Shown here piece by piece: positions 13,538 through 25,872 of a stretch of 64,000 nt of DNA (the first letter of the stretch is position 1; each line of letters opens with the position of its first letter). The stretch comes from Stramonita haemastoma. Its lineage: Eukaryota > Mollusca > Gastropoda > Neogastropoda > Muricidae. The translations under genes were made by a program, and so were the position numbers. The stretch spans positions 17,800,041 through 17,864,040 of the forward strand of contig CM060334.1 of the NCBI GenBank assembly GCA_030674155.1, read 5' to 3'. The notes beneath the pieces are model-generated. The model was not told where the DNA came from. It searched no databases and saw only the letters and a list, made by a program, of their open reading frames with translations.

Positions 13538-15367
13538 CTGCACACACACACACACACACACACACAGCAGTCCACACTGAACATGTGTACATGTAGTACA
13601 AACATACATTCTCTCAGTTCTAGCTAGTTTGCAAACAAGCAACTATCATTCACCATTAGTCTTTTGTCCTTTTGATTATTTTACATTATGTTTATTCTAG
13701 TATATGTTCTTATCAAAAAATGAGATACAGTTACAGTTTTTTGGAGAAAAGCCCACACATTTAGAGCCCCTCCCCCAAAAAAAACAACAACAACCCAACA
13801 AACCCAACCAAAAATAAAAAAAAAACAAAAAAACAACCAAACCCCCCCACCTTTGAATTAAACTTTTTTAAAAAATATATGACAGTAATAGAATATTGAA
13901 TAGTTAATACTAAAAAAACCCCACCATTTTTAAAGTATAATGAACTCCCCCAAAAACTTTTTTTTTTTTTTTTGGGGGGGGGGGGGGGGGATAATTTTGA
14001 TGTTACAATGTTCCAATATTGAAGAAGACTTTAATTACACAATGCTTCTACATGTAAGTTTCTACTAAAAAAAAAAAAAAAATTATAAAAAATTAAAAGT
14101 ATAATGAACCCCCCACAACAATTTTTTTTTTTTTGGGGGGGGGGGGGGGATAATTTTGATGATACAATGTTCCAATATTGAAGAAGACTTTAATTACACA
14201 GTCAATGGCCACAATTTCCACAATGACCAGAGGGGTAATGCTGTAGCCTATATCATGGCAGTATTTCATTATTTGTGACCATGCTCCTGATAGTAAAAGT
14301 AACCCCCCTAAAACAAAAACAAAAAATTAACAAACAAAACAAAAAACTAGTACTTACTAACTTAGTGACTAAGTCATACCAATTATAGTTCACACACAAA
14401 AGCAACATACCTTTCTCGTCGTTCCTCGAGCTTTTTTCCTGCATTCCCTCCTTTCTTGGAAGAATCTTTCTTCTTGTCTATTTCTTTCTGCTTCTTCTGG
14501 GCCTTTTCCCTGGCCTTCTCGCGCTGGTTACCACCTAACATACACACACAAATAACCTGCTTACTGCTTTCATACAATCACATCATACATTCATACCCAT
14601 ACTCATAGGCTTTAAAAATCTATGTCACTGTCAGTATGTGGCATCCTTACAAACAATTCCAAACTGCTCTGTGCACACGCATAGAAACCTTACAACATTG
14701 AGTAATGAGTACCTGTACCTGTACCTTTTCCCTTTTGAAAAAAATAATAAAGGCATTGCTGCTCTGTCATCTATGCTCTGCCTATACACAAATGCACACA
14801 ATTTTGTGTGTGCAAGATGATGTTCTGCATGCATTCTTAATCTTATAACTTTACACAAACACACAGACACAAAGAGAGAAGAGGAAAGAGAGAGGGAGAG
14901 AAATGACTCCATCCAAAAATACTCCATTGACATTGTGACACTGTACTCTCCTATACATGCACACAAATGCACACAAAATAATTTGGCGTACATTAAAGAT
15001 CTACAAATTCTGTCTCCAAAATTGCTGTTGGAAGTCTTTCTTCATAGACATAGCAGACATGCCAATGGTTTGATACAATTGAAAAAGATAGAGGGAGAAA
15101 AGAGTGCATCACTACACCATCCACGAAATCTTATACACCATTTTGCAAATGGCACACTTAGACTTAGAGGCACATTCTTCTGCTGTTCTAGTATAATATT
15201 AATTTACTAGTAATATTACCACATCCCTGCCCTCTTCCCCGTTTCCTCCACCATAAGCTCACAAATATGTTAAAAAAAACTCTGTAGACACACAATCTTG
15301 GTAATTTGTTCTCTGTCTCCCTCTCTCTCATGAGTCACACACACACACAGTGTGCACCACACAACAC

Positions 15368-15423
<56 letters not shown>

Positions 15424-17037
15424 GAAAAAGAAAGGGAGAGAAATGACACCACATCCAAAAATATAATTTATGTGACACTGTACTGTCTCAGTCTCTGCTG
15501 TTTTCTTGATGTAAAGTAACTAGAAAGCCCTTGGAATTAAAAAACCAAACCAAACCAGCAGATCTAAATGTTAAACTATAATGTATCAGAAAACAAGTAG
15601 ACCTAACTGAAGAAAAATATCACACACATTAAGTCATTATATACTGCAATTACAGTAGGCAAGGAAGAAAGGTGGCGGCAGGATGGCTGAGACATTCACC
15701 TGCCTACCAAATTCAATAAACTATGACATTCTGGGTTTGATTACCAGCCTTGTCCTTTCTTTCCAGTTTGACAAGAAAATCAAACTTAATGTCAGTTTCC
15801 AATAAAACTAAGGCTCTGTGTAACTATTTAGATTAAGAATGCATGCAGAACATCATCTTGCCCACACATTAAAAACCCGTTCCACCTTTCACAAGTGTAG
15901 GCTATTTTGTACCGGAAGAAATGGATTGTTGGATGTGATTTTTTTTTTAATGCATGCTCACAGGTGTGAAGTTTAGACACCACCCTGAAAGTCACAATGT
16001 GGCTACCCAAACGGTGTGTGGGCGTGGGAGTGGGCGTGGGGGGTTGGGGGCAGTTGCATACACTTTTATATAATATATATAATGCAAAAACCTCACCATT
16101 GGTGAACCTGGAGCTCTACTCATCAAGCCAAGGAACAACAAAAAATGGCAAATTGATAAGGGCATAATTATATGCCCATTTCCAAACGTTTCTGTATACC
16201 TGTATCATATTTCCTATAACAGTTGACTTACAAATATCACCTGATCACAGAGAAAAAATTCCATTAAATAATGAAATTATGCCTACCAGCACTGCAGCAG
16301 CACTGTATAGGCCTACATATCTATCACTTATGTTTTGCTGTACTGTACCCAGGAATGCATTTAAATTCCATGTTTTGAATATAATGTAAATTTGCCTACA
16401 CTGTACAGAATGAATAATTAAAATCAAAACATGAACACATCTATGCATCACCATTTCCGCCATTTGAAGTTAAGTTCAAGACCTGTTGAACTAGGCTACT
16501 ACTTAGACTAAGGCCTATTTTGTAGGCCTGCTTATTGTTTCCGATCGGGGGGGATAGCTGAAGTAATTGGATGGGCGTGAGCTCACGGTCTTCACGTTAG
16601 CAATTATGATTTACATCACAATTCACATACTGGACCTGCTTTAGTCTCGGCATAGTACTATCGAGCATAAAATAGTCAGTCTCTTTCACGAAAGATGGAT
16701 GATTAAACAGGTTTGTTGTTGACAAATTTAAAAACATGCAAAATGACATTACGAATTCGCACACGGGATAGTAGGGTGTGGTTTAATCTGAAATACGGCA
16801 TTCACTATTTGGAGGACGGAAACACACGAGGAAACATTGAAACCAACAACTATGATCACTTTATGGTTTTAGTTTTACACTGACCGAGTCGGTCAGTGAG
16901 GCACCAGCAGAAACAACAAAAACTATTCTGTATTCATCTCAGTAACTGCAGTACAATCCCGTTATAAGCAAGGTTAACCTTACAAATGATTAGGTCTCCA
17001 ATACTGATAATTTCTTGAAGGAAAACTTACGAGTCAT
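13459..17037 (-). CDS. SERF: SERF-family protein (small EDRK-rich factor), three coding exons
   Basis: Coding segments 17037-17031, 14534-14411 and 13537-13459 join in phase with GT-AG boundaries to give 69 residues. The protein opens with MTRGNQRE, the N-terminal signature of the SERF/4F5 family. It continues with a Lys/Glu/Arg/Gln-rich, highly charged middle (AREKAQKKQKEIDKKKDSS) and a KLEERRERDAAIMREKQLKK segment, and ends GGADQ-stop. Known SERF proteins are small, disordered, basic proteins that bind acidic or amyloidogenic partners and nucleic acids. That role is transferred from the family and not seen here. There is no signal peptide or membrane segment. The gene is divergent from SUB1, with start regions about 0.6 kb apart. 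The vertebrate SERF1/SERF2 split cannot be mapped onto this copy. Confidence 0.92.
13541..13566. repeat. (CA)n microsatellite abutting the SERF exon 3 acceptor
   Basis: Thirteen CA units on the plus strand. On the SERF sense strand this is (TG)n immediately before the CAG acceptor, where a pyrimidine tract would normally sit. Confidence 0.9.
13930..14205. repeat. 164-bp tandem duplication with T-run/G-run junctions
   Basis: Two copies share AGTATAATGAAC, then T16G17 (13958-13990) or T13G15 (14122-14149), then ATAATTTTGATG and CAATATTGAAGAAGACTTTA. It lies in the SERF intron between exons 2 and 3. Confidence 0.85.
14411..14534 (-). CDS. SERF: SERF coding exon 2
   Basis: Acceptor TATGTTAG, then GT completing the split Arg codon and GGTAACCAGCGC (GNQR). 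It is 124 nt and ends GAACGACGAGAAAG before the donor GTATGT. It carries most of the charged family domain. Confidence 0.93.
14535..15671. other. SERF intron 1, simple-sequence rich
   Basis: Contains a GA-rich block (14870-14905), a compound CA tract (about 15340-15420) and a second GA-rich block at about 15422-15445 whose neighbouring GAAATGACNCCATCCAAAAA matches 14900-14925. This suggests a ~550-bp duplicated segment. No exon seen. Confidence 0.5.
15672..16142 (+). mobile_element. SINE family A, near full length, type-1 tail
   Basis: tRNA-like head GGCAGGATGGCTGAGACATT with B box TTCTGGGTTTGATTACC. The body has CTTTCCAGTTTGACAAGAAA, ATCTTGCCCACACATTAAA and GTTTAGACACCACCCTG. It ends CTCACCATTGGTGAACC ... 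AAGCCAAGGAACAACAAAAA. Confidence 0.75.
16878..16898. other. perfect 10-bp-arm palindrome
   Basis: CACTGACCGA, a single G, then TCGGTCAGTG. It sits about 130 bp 3' of the SERF start codon in the transcript sense, inside the first intron. It could fold into a short hairpin or be a dimeric factor site. No function is assigned. Confidence 0.6.
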
Positions 17038-17067
17038 GTTTATGGCAGCCGAATCGCTTCAACCAGG
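17031..17067 (-). CDS. SERF: SERF start-codon exon (ATGACTC coding, 17031-17037)
   Basis: Only seven coding bases (Met-Thr and the first base of Arg) precede the donor GTAAG. Upstream on the minus strand a pyrimidine tract and CTTTTTCCAG end at 17068, so the 5' UTR part at 17038-17067 appears to follow another splice acceptor, with a non-coding first exon further upstream. The initial ATG is set by the family signature MTRGNQRE. Confidence 0.8.
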
Positions 17068-17667
17068 CTGGAAAAAGAAAAAAAGGTCGATTTCAATCGA
17101 CAAAGCAATGCTACGTCCAAAGAGAAACCACAACCAGAAGGAACTAGCTGTATATTAACCAGCAGGCTTTGCAAGTTGACGTCATTTGTACAGCTGCAAC
17201 TATGTACCTCAATAAACCAAAATATTTTATCACATTCACATTCAACTCTAGTTTGCTTTCTAAATCACAGAACTAAAGGAAAAATAAGCACAGATATTGA
17301 AAACGAAAAATAAGTAATTAGAAATGAGAACAAAGTCACATGATAACATATTCCTTTTTTAAATTTCCTATGAAAGGCTAGCCCTATCACCATCAATCAT
17401 AGCTCAGAGAATGGTTTCGATACAAGGCCTAGGCTACAACGAAAATACAAGTGAAAACAGTAAGGTTTCTTTTCACTTCTTCTTTCCTTTTATTTCTTTC
17501 TTTACTTTTGTGTACTAGAAGTGTTGGTCTCTTGCTGCAGTTCCCCTGCACTGTATGTTCCTTATCTACATGTAAAATAGAAACAGTGGCATATTTTTTG
17601 TTTCGATTTTGGTATTATGTCATCTTAGTTACCACTTCCGTCTGCTAGCGCGGGTTTGCAGAACTCC
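17068..17667. promoter_or_regulatory. divergent SERF / SUB1 promoter region
   Basis: The two genes point away from each other here. A perfect CRE, TGACGTCA, lies at 17177-17184, and an ETS-type CACTTCCG lies near 17632. A strong donor (CC|GTGAGT, 17668) follows GC-richer sequence and probably ends a non-coding SUB1 first exon. No TATA box is convincing. Divergent housekeeping promoters with CRE or ETS sites are common in animals; the assignment here is inferred from gene positions and motifs. Confidence 0.6.
17177..17184. promoter_or_regulatory. CRE (CREB/ATF site)
   Basis: Perfect 8-bp palindrome TGACGTCA about 140 bp upstream of the SERF start codon. Confidence 0.6.
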
Positions 17668-17921
17668 GTGAGTGGTTGGTGAACACGGGTGTTTGCACGG
17701 AACTGAATTGGTAAAATTGTTAGTGACAGCTCGTGGGCCTGCTTTATTCTTTATTTTCTAACCAAATTGAAGCAAAGCTGTTGCAAGACAGTCTTTTGAA
17801 GGCATTTTAATGAAAAGTATCCTTTAAAAAAAAATTTGGAATCATTGTGAATTAAGTAATATACCGGTGTTCAATATGTGCAATGGTGGTGGTTGTATTT
17901 ATTTTTTTTTATTCTTTAATA

Positions 17922-18000
17922 TTGAGGATAATGGAATAAGCGCTCGTCTGCTTATTGTAGGCTAGCTCAAGAGGACTTGACTTGAGCGTATGTGTAATGG
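17922..18000 (-). mobile_element. SINE family A tail fragment
   Basis: ATTGAGGATAATGGAATAAGCGC, inverted type-2 tail only. Lies in SUB1 intron 1. The remainder of 17668-18780 is AT-rich, with no exon seen. Confidence 0.6.
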
Positions 18001-18779
18001 CATAAAGGTAAAATTCATATTCCATCTTTAAACATTCATATTCAATATCCAGACTGCCCACAACGTTACTTCACAACAAATTTTACATTTTTTGCCCCGT
18101 CTACGTTATAAAGGACCATTTCTGGATTTTTTTTCGGTTTGGGTTTTTTCAGTGTTCAAACTAGTCTCGAAGTAGAGCTCAATGAGTCATTGCTAACGAC
18201 ATTAGGCATAGTTAGTTTTTTTGTTTGTTTTTTTTTGCATGGACGGGAACATTTGGAAGATGGCAGTATTGAAATTTGAATACATATATATTATAGCATT
18301 GGTTGTGTATGTTTTAGGGCAAGAGGAAGAATTTAAAAAAAGCGTTATTTCTAGAGGAGTGTTTAGCTTTAGTCTTTGAATTGGCCAAGTTCTCAGTGTT
18401 TGACTTTAAAAAAATAAAAAAAATTTTTAAAAACTGTAAGAAAAAAGTAAACTTGAAAGTTTCATTGCACTTTTTTTTTTTAAATGCATGAAATAAAAAA
18501 CTTGACCTTGATCTAAACACTAACACAGTAACAGTAAAGTGGGCTTAACACTCACAATTATGTTTGAATTAATAACAGTGCTTTGGGGAGAAGGGGGGGG
18601 GGGGGGGTAATTTGTCACTGAAAGTTACTTTCCCCGACTCAAGTGGTTAAACAGGGCAGGTAACCCATTTACCGCTGGGTGAAGTGGGGGACTTTGCTGA
18701 AGGCAAGGCACCCAAATGGTCACCCATCCACTTGTTAATGAGAGAGGGGAGGAAGAAATCTGGCTTAATTCAGCAAGGA

Positions 18780-19335
18780 GTAGGGAGGCAGGATGGCAAG
18801 ATGTTCACCTGCCAACAAATAAACCGTGAGGTTCTGGGTTTGATTCTCATATCACCCTTTCTTCCTAGTTTGACCAGAAATATAGAACTGAATGTGATTT
18901 GAAGTCCTTCGGATGAAACATAGCTATCCGTTTCCCACTTTCAGCTGCTCATCTGCTATTCATTCCAAATCCACCCCATCCCAGCTCCAGCGAGGGCCAG
19001 TTGGTATTAATTATAGCAGGAACTGACCACACTTGGACTAGGTAAAAGGAAGGGGCGTGCTAAATTTTGCACTCTTGACTGAGTGATGTTGGATTTGCAT
19101 GATGTGGAAACCCAAGTCCCTGTGTGCGAGAATGTATGCAGAACATCTTGCACATTAAAATCCTGTTCCACCTTTTAGAGTAGGTCATTGTTAACACACA
19201 TGCACACAGTCATGTTTAGACACCACCCTGGAGTGAGAATGTGGCTACCAAAATTGGCGGGGGGGGGGGTTGCATACGCAAAAAAAATCACCTTTGGTAA
19301 ACCATTGGAGCTCTGGCTGAGGAACAAAAACAAAA
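18780..19335 (+). mobile_element. SINE family A, full length, type-1 tail
   Basis: Head GGCAGGATGGCAAGATGTTC; B box GAGGTTCTGGGTTTGATTCTC lies at 18828-18848. The body has CTTTCTTCCTAGTTTGACC, GAAGTCCTTCGGATGAAAC and ACATCTTGCACATTAAAATC. The tail is TTTAGACACCACCCTGGAG ... GGAGCTCTGGCTGAGGAACA. This is the cleanest head-to-tail copy in the window. Confidence 0.8.
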
Positions 19336-20134
19336 TTTAACTCAGTGGGTGCCCTTCTAGAGAGGAAGTCGTTCATAAATTCACTGAGTGCACTTTCAAG
19401 TTCGCTGCTGTGACTTCGTTTTTTTGTTGTTGGTTGGTTGGGGTATTTTTGTGTGTGTGGTTTTTTTTTTTTGTTTGTTGTTGTTTTTTTTACTACTATA
19501 GTTTGAGAGGATTTTTCTTCCAGCATTAACATTTAATGATTTAATTATAGTTATACTGACTCCACAGCCAACTTGGCTGAAGTCCTTTTGATAAGTCTTG
19601 TAACCAAGGTCCTCTGTGTGTGTGTATCGTAGAACATCTTGAATGCGCTTTTATTGGAAAGGCTGTGTGCGGTCAGTGATTTTGATGACATGTACTTCAC
19701 TCTGCATGCACCTTGCTGTCTGGAAAAGAACGAGATCTGCCAGGTTCAGTATGCCCATGGCACAGTCAGTGTTACAGTGCCTGAAAAATGAGTACAAAAA
19801 ATACTGTACAGTACCTTACCTTCTCAAGGGGTTAGGGAGAAGTCAGTCATGATCAGTATCATTAATAATAATACCAGTGTTCAATTTTGTTGGTCATTCT
19901 AGGGAACTTAAGAAAAGTACTGTGACTGATAAAATCAAATGTCAGTAATTTGAGTTAAAAAAAACAAACCAAACTATGTGTTTGGCAGACATGTTTTTAA
20001 AAAAAAAAAAAATTTTTTCATTCCTCAGCATGAATACATAATATTTTTGTTTTTAAATTGAACACAACTTTTATTGTAATTACCTTGCAATGAAGAAAAT
20101 CATGTGTAAATTTAAAAAAAAAATCTTTTATATA

Positions 20135-20342
20135 GAGGATAATGGAATAAGCACATATGTGCATTTTTTACATCGGATCCAGTCCCCGTGTGTATGCGGT
20201 TTTGTAAATTTTGTCATCTGTTCCAGTGACACACATTGACCTACTCTTTTGAAAAGTCGAACTGGTTTTAATGTGTGCACAGGATGTTCTGCGTGGGTTC
20301 GCACATGGGGCCTCAGTTTATAGTCTTATCGAAGGACTTTTG
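20135..20342 (-). mobile_element. SINE family A copy, type-2 tail, inverted
   Basis: GAGGATAATGGAATAAGCAC, CCCCGTGTGTATGCGG, TTTGTAAATTTTGTCATCTG, TACTCTTTTGAAAAGTCG, CAGTTTATAGTCTTATCGAA. Inserted just upstream of the SUB1 start-codon exon. Confidence 0.75.
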
Positions 20343-20610
20343 TATGATGTAATAAACAATCCACAGGTGAGAGGCTTGGAAAGGGGATTTTGGGGGGGGG
20401 GGGGGGGGGTAATGAAGAAGAAAAATTGGTATTATAAATTATGATTTGCACTGAGGTATTGTCATTTTGAATTAAGTGGCAAAAGCGATATTTCAAGTTT
20501 GATCTAAGATGTGACACATATGTTTAGCAGGTTGACATTTGCATCATTTTGTCCAGATCATCATCCCCAGGAAGCTAGTTGAACTGACAGACGCTGCAGT
20601 ACTCGGCAAA

Positions 20611-20674
20611 ATGCCCAAATCCAAGGAAATCGTGTCCTCCTCTGATGAAGAGTCCAGCAGTGGCTCTGATGTAG
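20611..20674 (+). CDS. SUB1: SUB1 coding exon A (start codon)
   Basis: The acceptor is probably TTTTGTCCAG at about 20547-20556, with a short 5' UTR before ATG 20611. The exon can end at 20670 (GAT|GTAGGT) or 20674 (GTAG|GTACAC). The first keeps the family's basic linker but frameshifts in the next exon; the second keeps the frame but replaces the linker. Confidence 0.85.
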
Positions 20675-23600
20675 GTACACTGTTTCTTTTGTAGTGTTTA
20701 CTAAGATTATTTTGATTTCTGCAACTAGTACATTTTTTATTTGTAGAACTTTGTAGTAGTAGGCACCCATCAGTCTCGGAAGACTTTGGAGTTGCGCTCT
20801 AGTCTTTAGAGCGCAAAGCCTGGGTAAGTAAGTATGGAGGGCAAGCTGTAGTTGTACAGCACATAATTAGCTGCATTTCTCTGTGTACTATTGTATTGCT
20901 GTAAGTGTATGGTATTAAGTGTATATAACTATATTGTTTCTGTGTGGTAAGTGATGTGCAGGTTATGAAAAAAACAAATTATACATGGTGGACTTTTCTG
21001 TGTGGGGTTTTTTTTTTTTTTAACTAGGAAAAGATAATGGATATTTTAAAGGGGGGGGGGGGGGGTTGTTTGGTTGGGGTTTTTTGCTGCCTCATCATCT
21101 GTTACGTTCCAATCCTTGCTGTTCCTGCGCCGCTCATTTCAATTTCCCCGCCACAACCATACCCAGGTTCGTCATGTCTCATCCTCAGGATCAGAAGTCT
21201 ACTGGGAGCTCATCAATATTAGGTCACCGTGGGGCCACCAGCCAGAGGGGCCCTGCACTGCTGCTGGGTCACTTTGGTGGTGTTCAGTAGTGCCTGTTCT
21301 GAGCTAACATACGCAGGTCACCACCTACTAAGCCCCCTACTAACGACAGTATTAGCTTGAGTCATGGAGCCAGAGACCAGTTTGTGGTAAAAAAAATTTT
21401 GATCTGCAGTTTAAGGGAACCAGTTTTGTTATTTTCTAAGTTTTGTTGCACATTGTGAAGTATTATGAATCCATCTTTTTACAAGAAAGTTTCTGGAAAA
21501 ATTAAAAAAAAAAAAAAAAAATCACACCTTGTCCTGAGCCACATTAACTCTTTCATTCCCCAATTTACACTTGCTATTGCTTCCCTTTATTCCCAGCTTC
21601 CTCTTGTCTGTTTCTTCCCTTCATTCCCGGATTTACAGACCAAAACACTTAGCATAGTGGGGTACTTACTTTACAGACTTACGGCAGTAGCCCATATTAT
21701 ATGAACCAAAGAATGTCATATATCATTGTGTAGGAAATTGATGTGAGATGGTGTTGGTGACCATGTTGACACTTCACAGTAACATGACAGGTGACACAGG
21801 TGTAAAACAGGTAAGTTGACAGTAAAAAAACAGGTATGCCATCATGCACTCCATGCAGATCAGTATTTTTCTAGCCAGTTGTATGTTTCGTGCTTGTACT
21901 CACCAACTGATGCCTCATGTACATCCCCTTGCATTGTTTATGTGAATACTCCATGAGAATTGTCTCCATTGTCACCATGATTGTCCCCAACACATCAACA
22001 GTTTATTCTCTTTTTTGTAGACTGTGTATGACTACCACACACCAATAAAGAGAGCAAGCCCCACACTATTTTGCACACTTTTTATATACAGAGAGCATTT
22101 ACATGTTCTCTAATTACATATGTCTGCCCTTCTGTCCAAGTATCACATGATATGTCACACACAGGTGACACATGTATAATACACCTTGATCAGAATCCGA
22201 ATTCTCTCCACCTTCCATTTTCACAGCCAAGAAATAAGCCACATCTTCAAACACACTCTTACACTCATTCTAAAACCAACTAATTTCTCAAGCGACTACT
22301 TTCTCACGAGTTTGGGGGGGGGGGGGGGTAGAGAGGGGGGGTGAGAGCTGGAAGACCAATGCTGGAACTGCATTCCATTCACAGCTACTACTACATATAG
22401 ACTGGGTAGTGACTGAAGGGGCAAGATGCTGACAGGTCAAGATTAATGAGGGAGGGAGGGGAGGAGGAAGGGAGGCTGCCCAGCCTGGAATTTCTTACAT
22501 AAACAAAGACCCGTTAGTGGCTGACAACTGATAAGCAACTAACGGGAAGAACAGAGCGCTTGCTGAGCCCGGTTTACCGGGCTGTGGGAAGGAAAGGAAG
22601 AAAAGTCTGCAGACCGGTAAACCGGGCTGTGGGAATGAAAGAATTAAGAAAGGACAGAGAATTTTTCGACATGGTTCTGCAGTCTGTAAAGCTATTTTCA
22701 AAAGTCAGAATGAAGAAATGTATTAAAAAAAAATTCTGAACATCATTTAATAGTACAGGGACTCTGAACTGTTATGTTGGAAGTAACTTATAACCTGGTC
22801 TGCAGATCTTTGTAAATTAAATTCTGTGTTTTTGTGTGTGTTTTTTTCTAAGCTGTTGTATGATGTTGTTGAGGAAACAGTGGTATAGGAAAACCAGTGC
22901 AGATAGTCACTCACAACCATTATTTTTAATATGATTTATCAAGGATTCATTAAAAAAAAAAAAAAAAACTTAGAAAAAATGTTGGTGATGAACCTCTGTA
23001 CATCATGTTCATTTTTTTCTTCTCTGTTTAGGCCCCAAAGCCCAAGAAGAGGAAGGCAGAGGAGCCTCCCAAAAAGCAGAGAAGAAATCTGACTCAGGAA
23101 AAAGCAAAGCTGCTCCCAAAGAGTACGAAAAAGGACCCAACGGGGAGCTTATGTTTCAGGTCAGTAAAAAGTCTGCTATTTTTGATGAATGTATATCTAC
23201 ATGTGAACATGGCACAGAATACCATAGTGGGTAGTGTTGGACTTGAGTTCAAATAGGTTTTAGGTATAAAAAGTCTATTTGTTATAAATGTAGACTTGGC
23301 ACAGGATAGCATAGTAGTTATTGTTGGACTTGTGTCCAGATATGTTTTTAGGTAGATTATTGGGTGAGCAGTTAGAGAAGGGATTTGGGGATAAGAGGGG
23401 AGTGGGTATTCTTATTCCATACCCTCAGCCAATCTTCCATTTATGACTTTACACCAGTGCCGTGTCTGTGAATCCACACTTGTCTTTGGCACAAGTTAAA
23501 AACAGTCAATATAAACTTTTCATGGATAGGTGTCTTTGTGTTCAAGGTATAGCATACACATCAGTTCACTAATGCAGTATGTCAGTGCCTTATTGTCACT

Positions 23601-25800
23601 TATTTCAGAGTTACATAAATCAGCTGTGGGATTTTTCTTCCTTTCAGCGGAATTCTGCTGTCAGTAGTTACATTTCCATCATTTTAAACATTTTTCTGCT
23701 ATCAGAACAAAACTTCAGGCAAACAGCATTTCACTCTCCAACTGCAGTTTGCGTGTTGACCCATCTACATGTTTGAAGCTATGGGTGCGTGTGACCACCG
23801 AATATCTGAGGACACACGGTGTCTCCCTTTGTGTTATTCATACACCATAGTCTCACCCCCCTTATCGCTTCAGATATGCGTAGTGAACTTCCAGATTGTC
23901 AGCTACCAACATTTGCAATTTTTTCTTCAGTTCAGCGATTTTTGTGCTGATTTTAAACAAATTTACAGCGATGTCTTCGAGCAACAACTTTTAGGGGGAG
24001 CTGCTTTAATCTGGTGACAGTGATGACAAACTTTTTGAGGGATAATTGTTAAAAAAGAAAAATTTTAAGTGGCAGGATCTAAACTGATGTGGACTGAAAG
24101 ACTTGGAAGCTTCAGAGGATTCAAGAGTTGGTAAAGTAGATTCAAAAGAGTGTATTCACTGGTGATTGAGGGATGAAGATGACTAAGACAGTGGTGTAAA
24201 CAACAAGGGGGGGGGGGGGGGGGGGAATACCTGAATGTTTGAAAATGAATGAATTTCATGAAAATTGTGGCTCCAGAAACATGCTAAATGATGCTGGTGG
24301 GTATATTTTGTTCAGTTTTCCTTTGAAGTGCAAAATAAAATTAAAACTAACCATAACCTAAAATCCGCAAATTTCCACACAGCATGGCATTCTTGTAAAA
24401 ATTTCATTGAAACAGATTAAAATTACAACTTATAGAGGTGTCGGAGCAGCTGTTAATGATGACACAATATGACAGGAAACATCCCCTTGGAACAATAGGG
24501 GGAAAAAGTCACTTGCCTTGAGAGACACTCTACACAAGTTTATCCGGCCTTGATGACATCACTTGCACGTTACGTTTTTTGTTATTAGTGATTCTACTTT
24601 TCTTTTCTAGTTTTTTATCCTTATTTTTTTATTTAACATTCTGACTTTTATTTATTCTTTTTTTTTTTTACATTAATTTTATATGTCTTTGTGCAGGTTT
24701 CAGATTTTTCTTTCTATCAATGTCCTTAATCTATTTTGAATGTTATTATTATTACTATTCTTTCTTTTTTTTTGATTGATTTTAATTTTTGCAAGATAAT
24801 GTGCTGTTGTATTTTGATTATCCATTAATATCCAACATTTTATTTCATGTATCATGGCATTTTATTTCTTTAATATAAAACATGCAAAATTGAATAAAAG
24901 TTATTAAAAAAAATTAAAACTAACCATGACCTGATTTCAGTGGCTGTTTGCCACCCTGTGGGCTTGTTTGTGTGTTAGCATATTATTCTAGCGATATCTA
25001 AACATTTTCATTTTGCATGCCTGCATCTTGATGATGCTTTTACCCCATGAAATAGTTTATAAAAAAAAAAAAAAATTGAATAGCCACCAAAGCCAAGAAC
25101 CACCTCATCGTCATCACCATCAGCATTGAATAACAATCAAAACACTTAAAACCAAGAATTTAAAGGTGTCCGAAGATCGTGATGTTGCCAATAGAATTGC
25201 AATCTGCTACTCGTATTGTGCCACATTATTTTCCCAAGGGATGTAGTTGCCCCCCTCCCCTTTAAAAAAAAAAAATCAAGTGTTAAAGAATTGCAGTCAC
25301 TGTGCAGATGTGTAGAATTCTCTCTGTAAATTAATAAAACTTGTGTTACAAATTGTGCCTGTGTAAAGAGAATTCTTGTATTTATCAGTTAAAAGCTTTG
25401 GGACAGTGAAAATTGTAGTTTAGGAGGCAATATATATTTTTCATTCATGGCAATGGCGCATAAGAATTTTGTAGTTTGTGGATTTTCAGGCTTTATAAAT
25501 GATACTTTTAAAATTTGTGGTGTAATGATAAACATTTAACTGTTTGTGGTCAGTTATATTTTACCAGCCCCATGTGCTGTTTGTGTTTCAGTTGGCACGT
25601 GGTATGAGGTACGCTACAGTCAGTGAGTTTCGTGGAAAGGTGCTGGTCAGTATTCGTGAATACTACGAGAAAGACGGAGATATGCGACCTGGTAAAAAAG
25701 GTCAGTGTGTCCAAGTACTAGGTTATGTGTGTGTTTGTTTTTATGAATGTAGGCCTTTTCTTTCTTTTTCTATGAGGATAATGGAATAAGCACTCGTATG

Positions 25801-25872
<72 letters not shown>

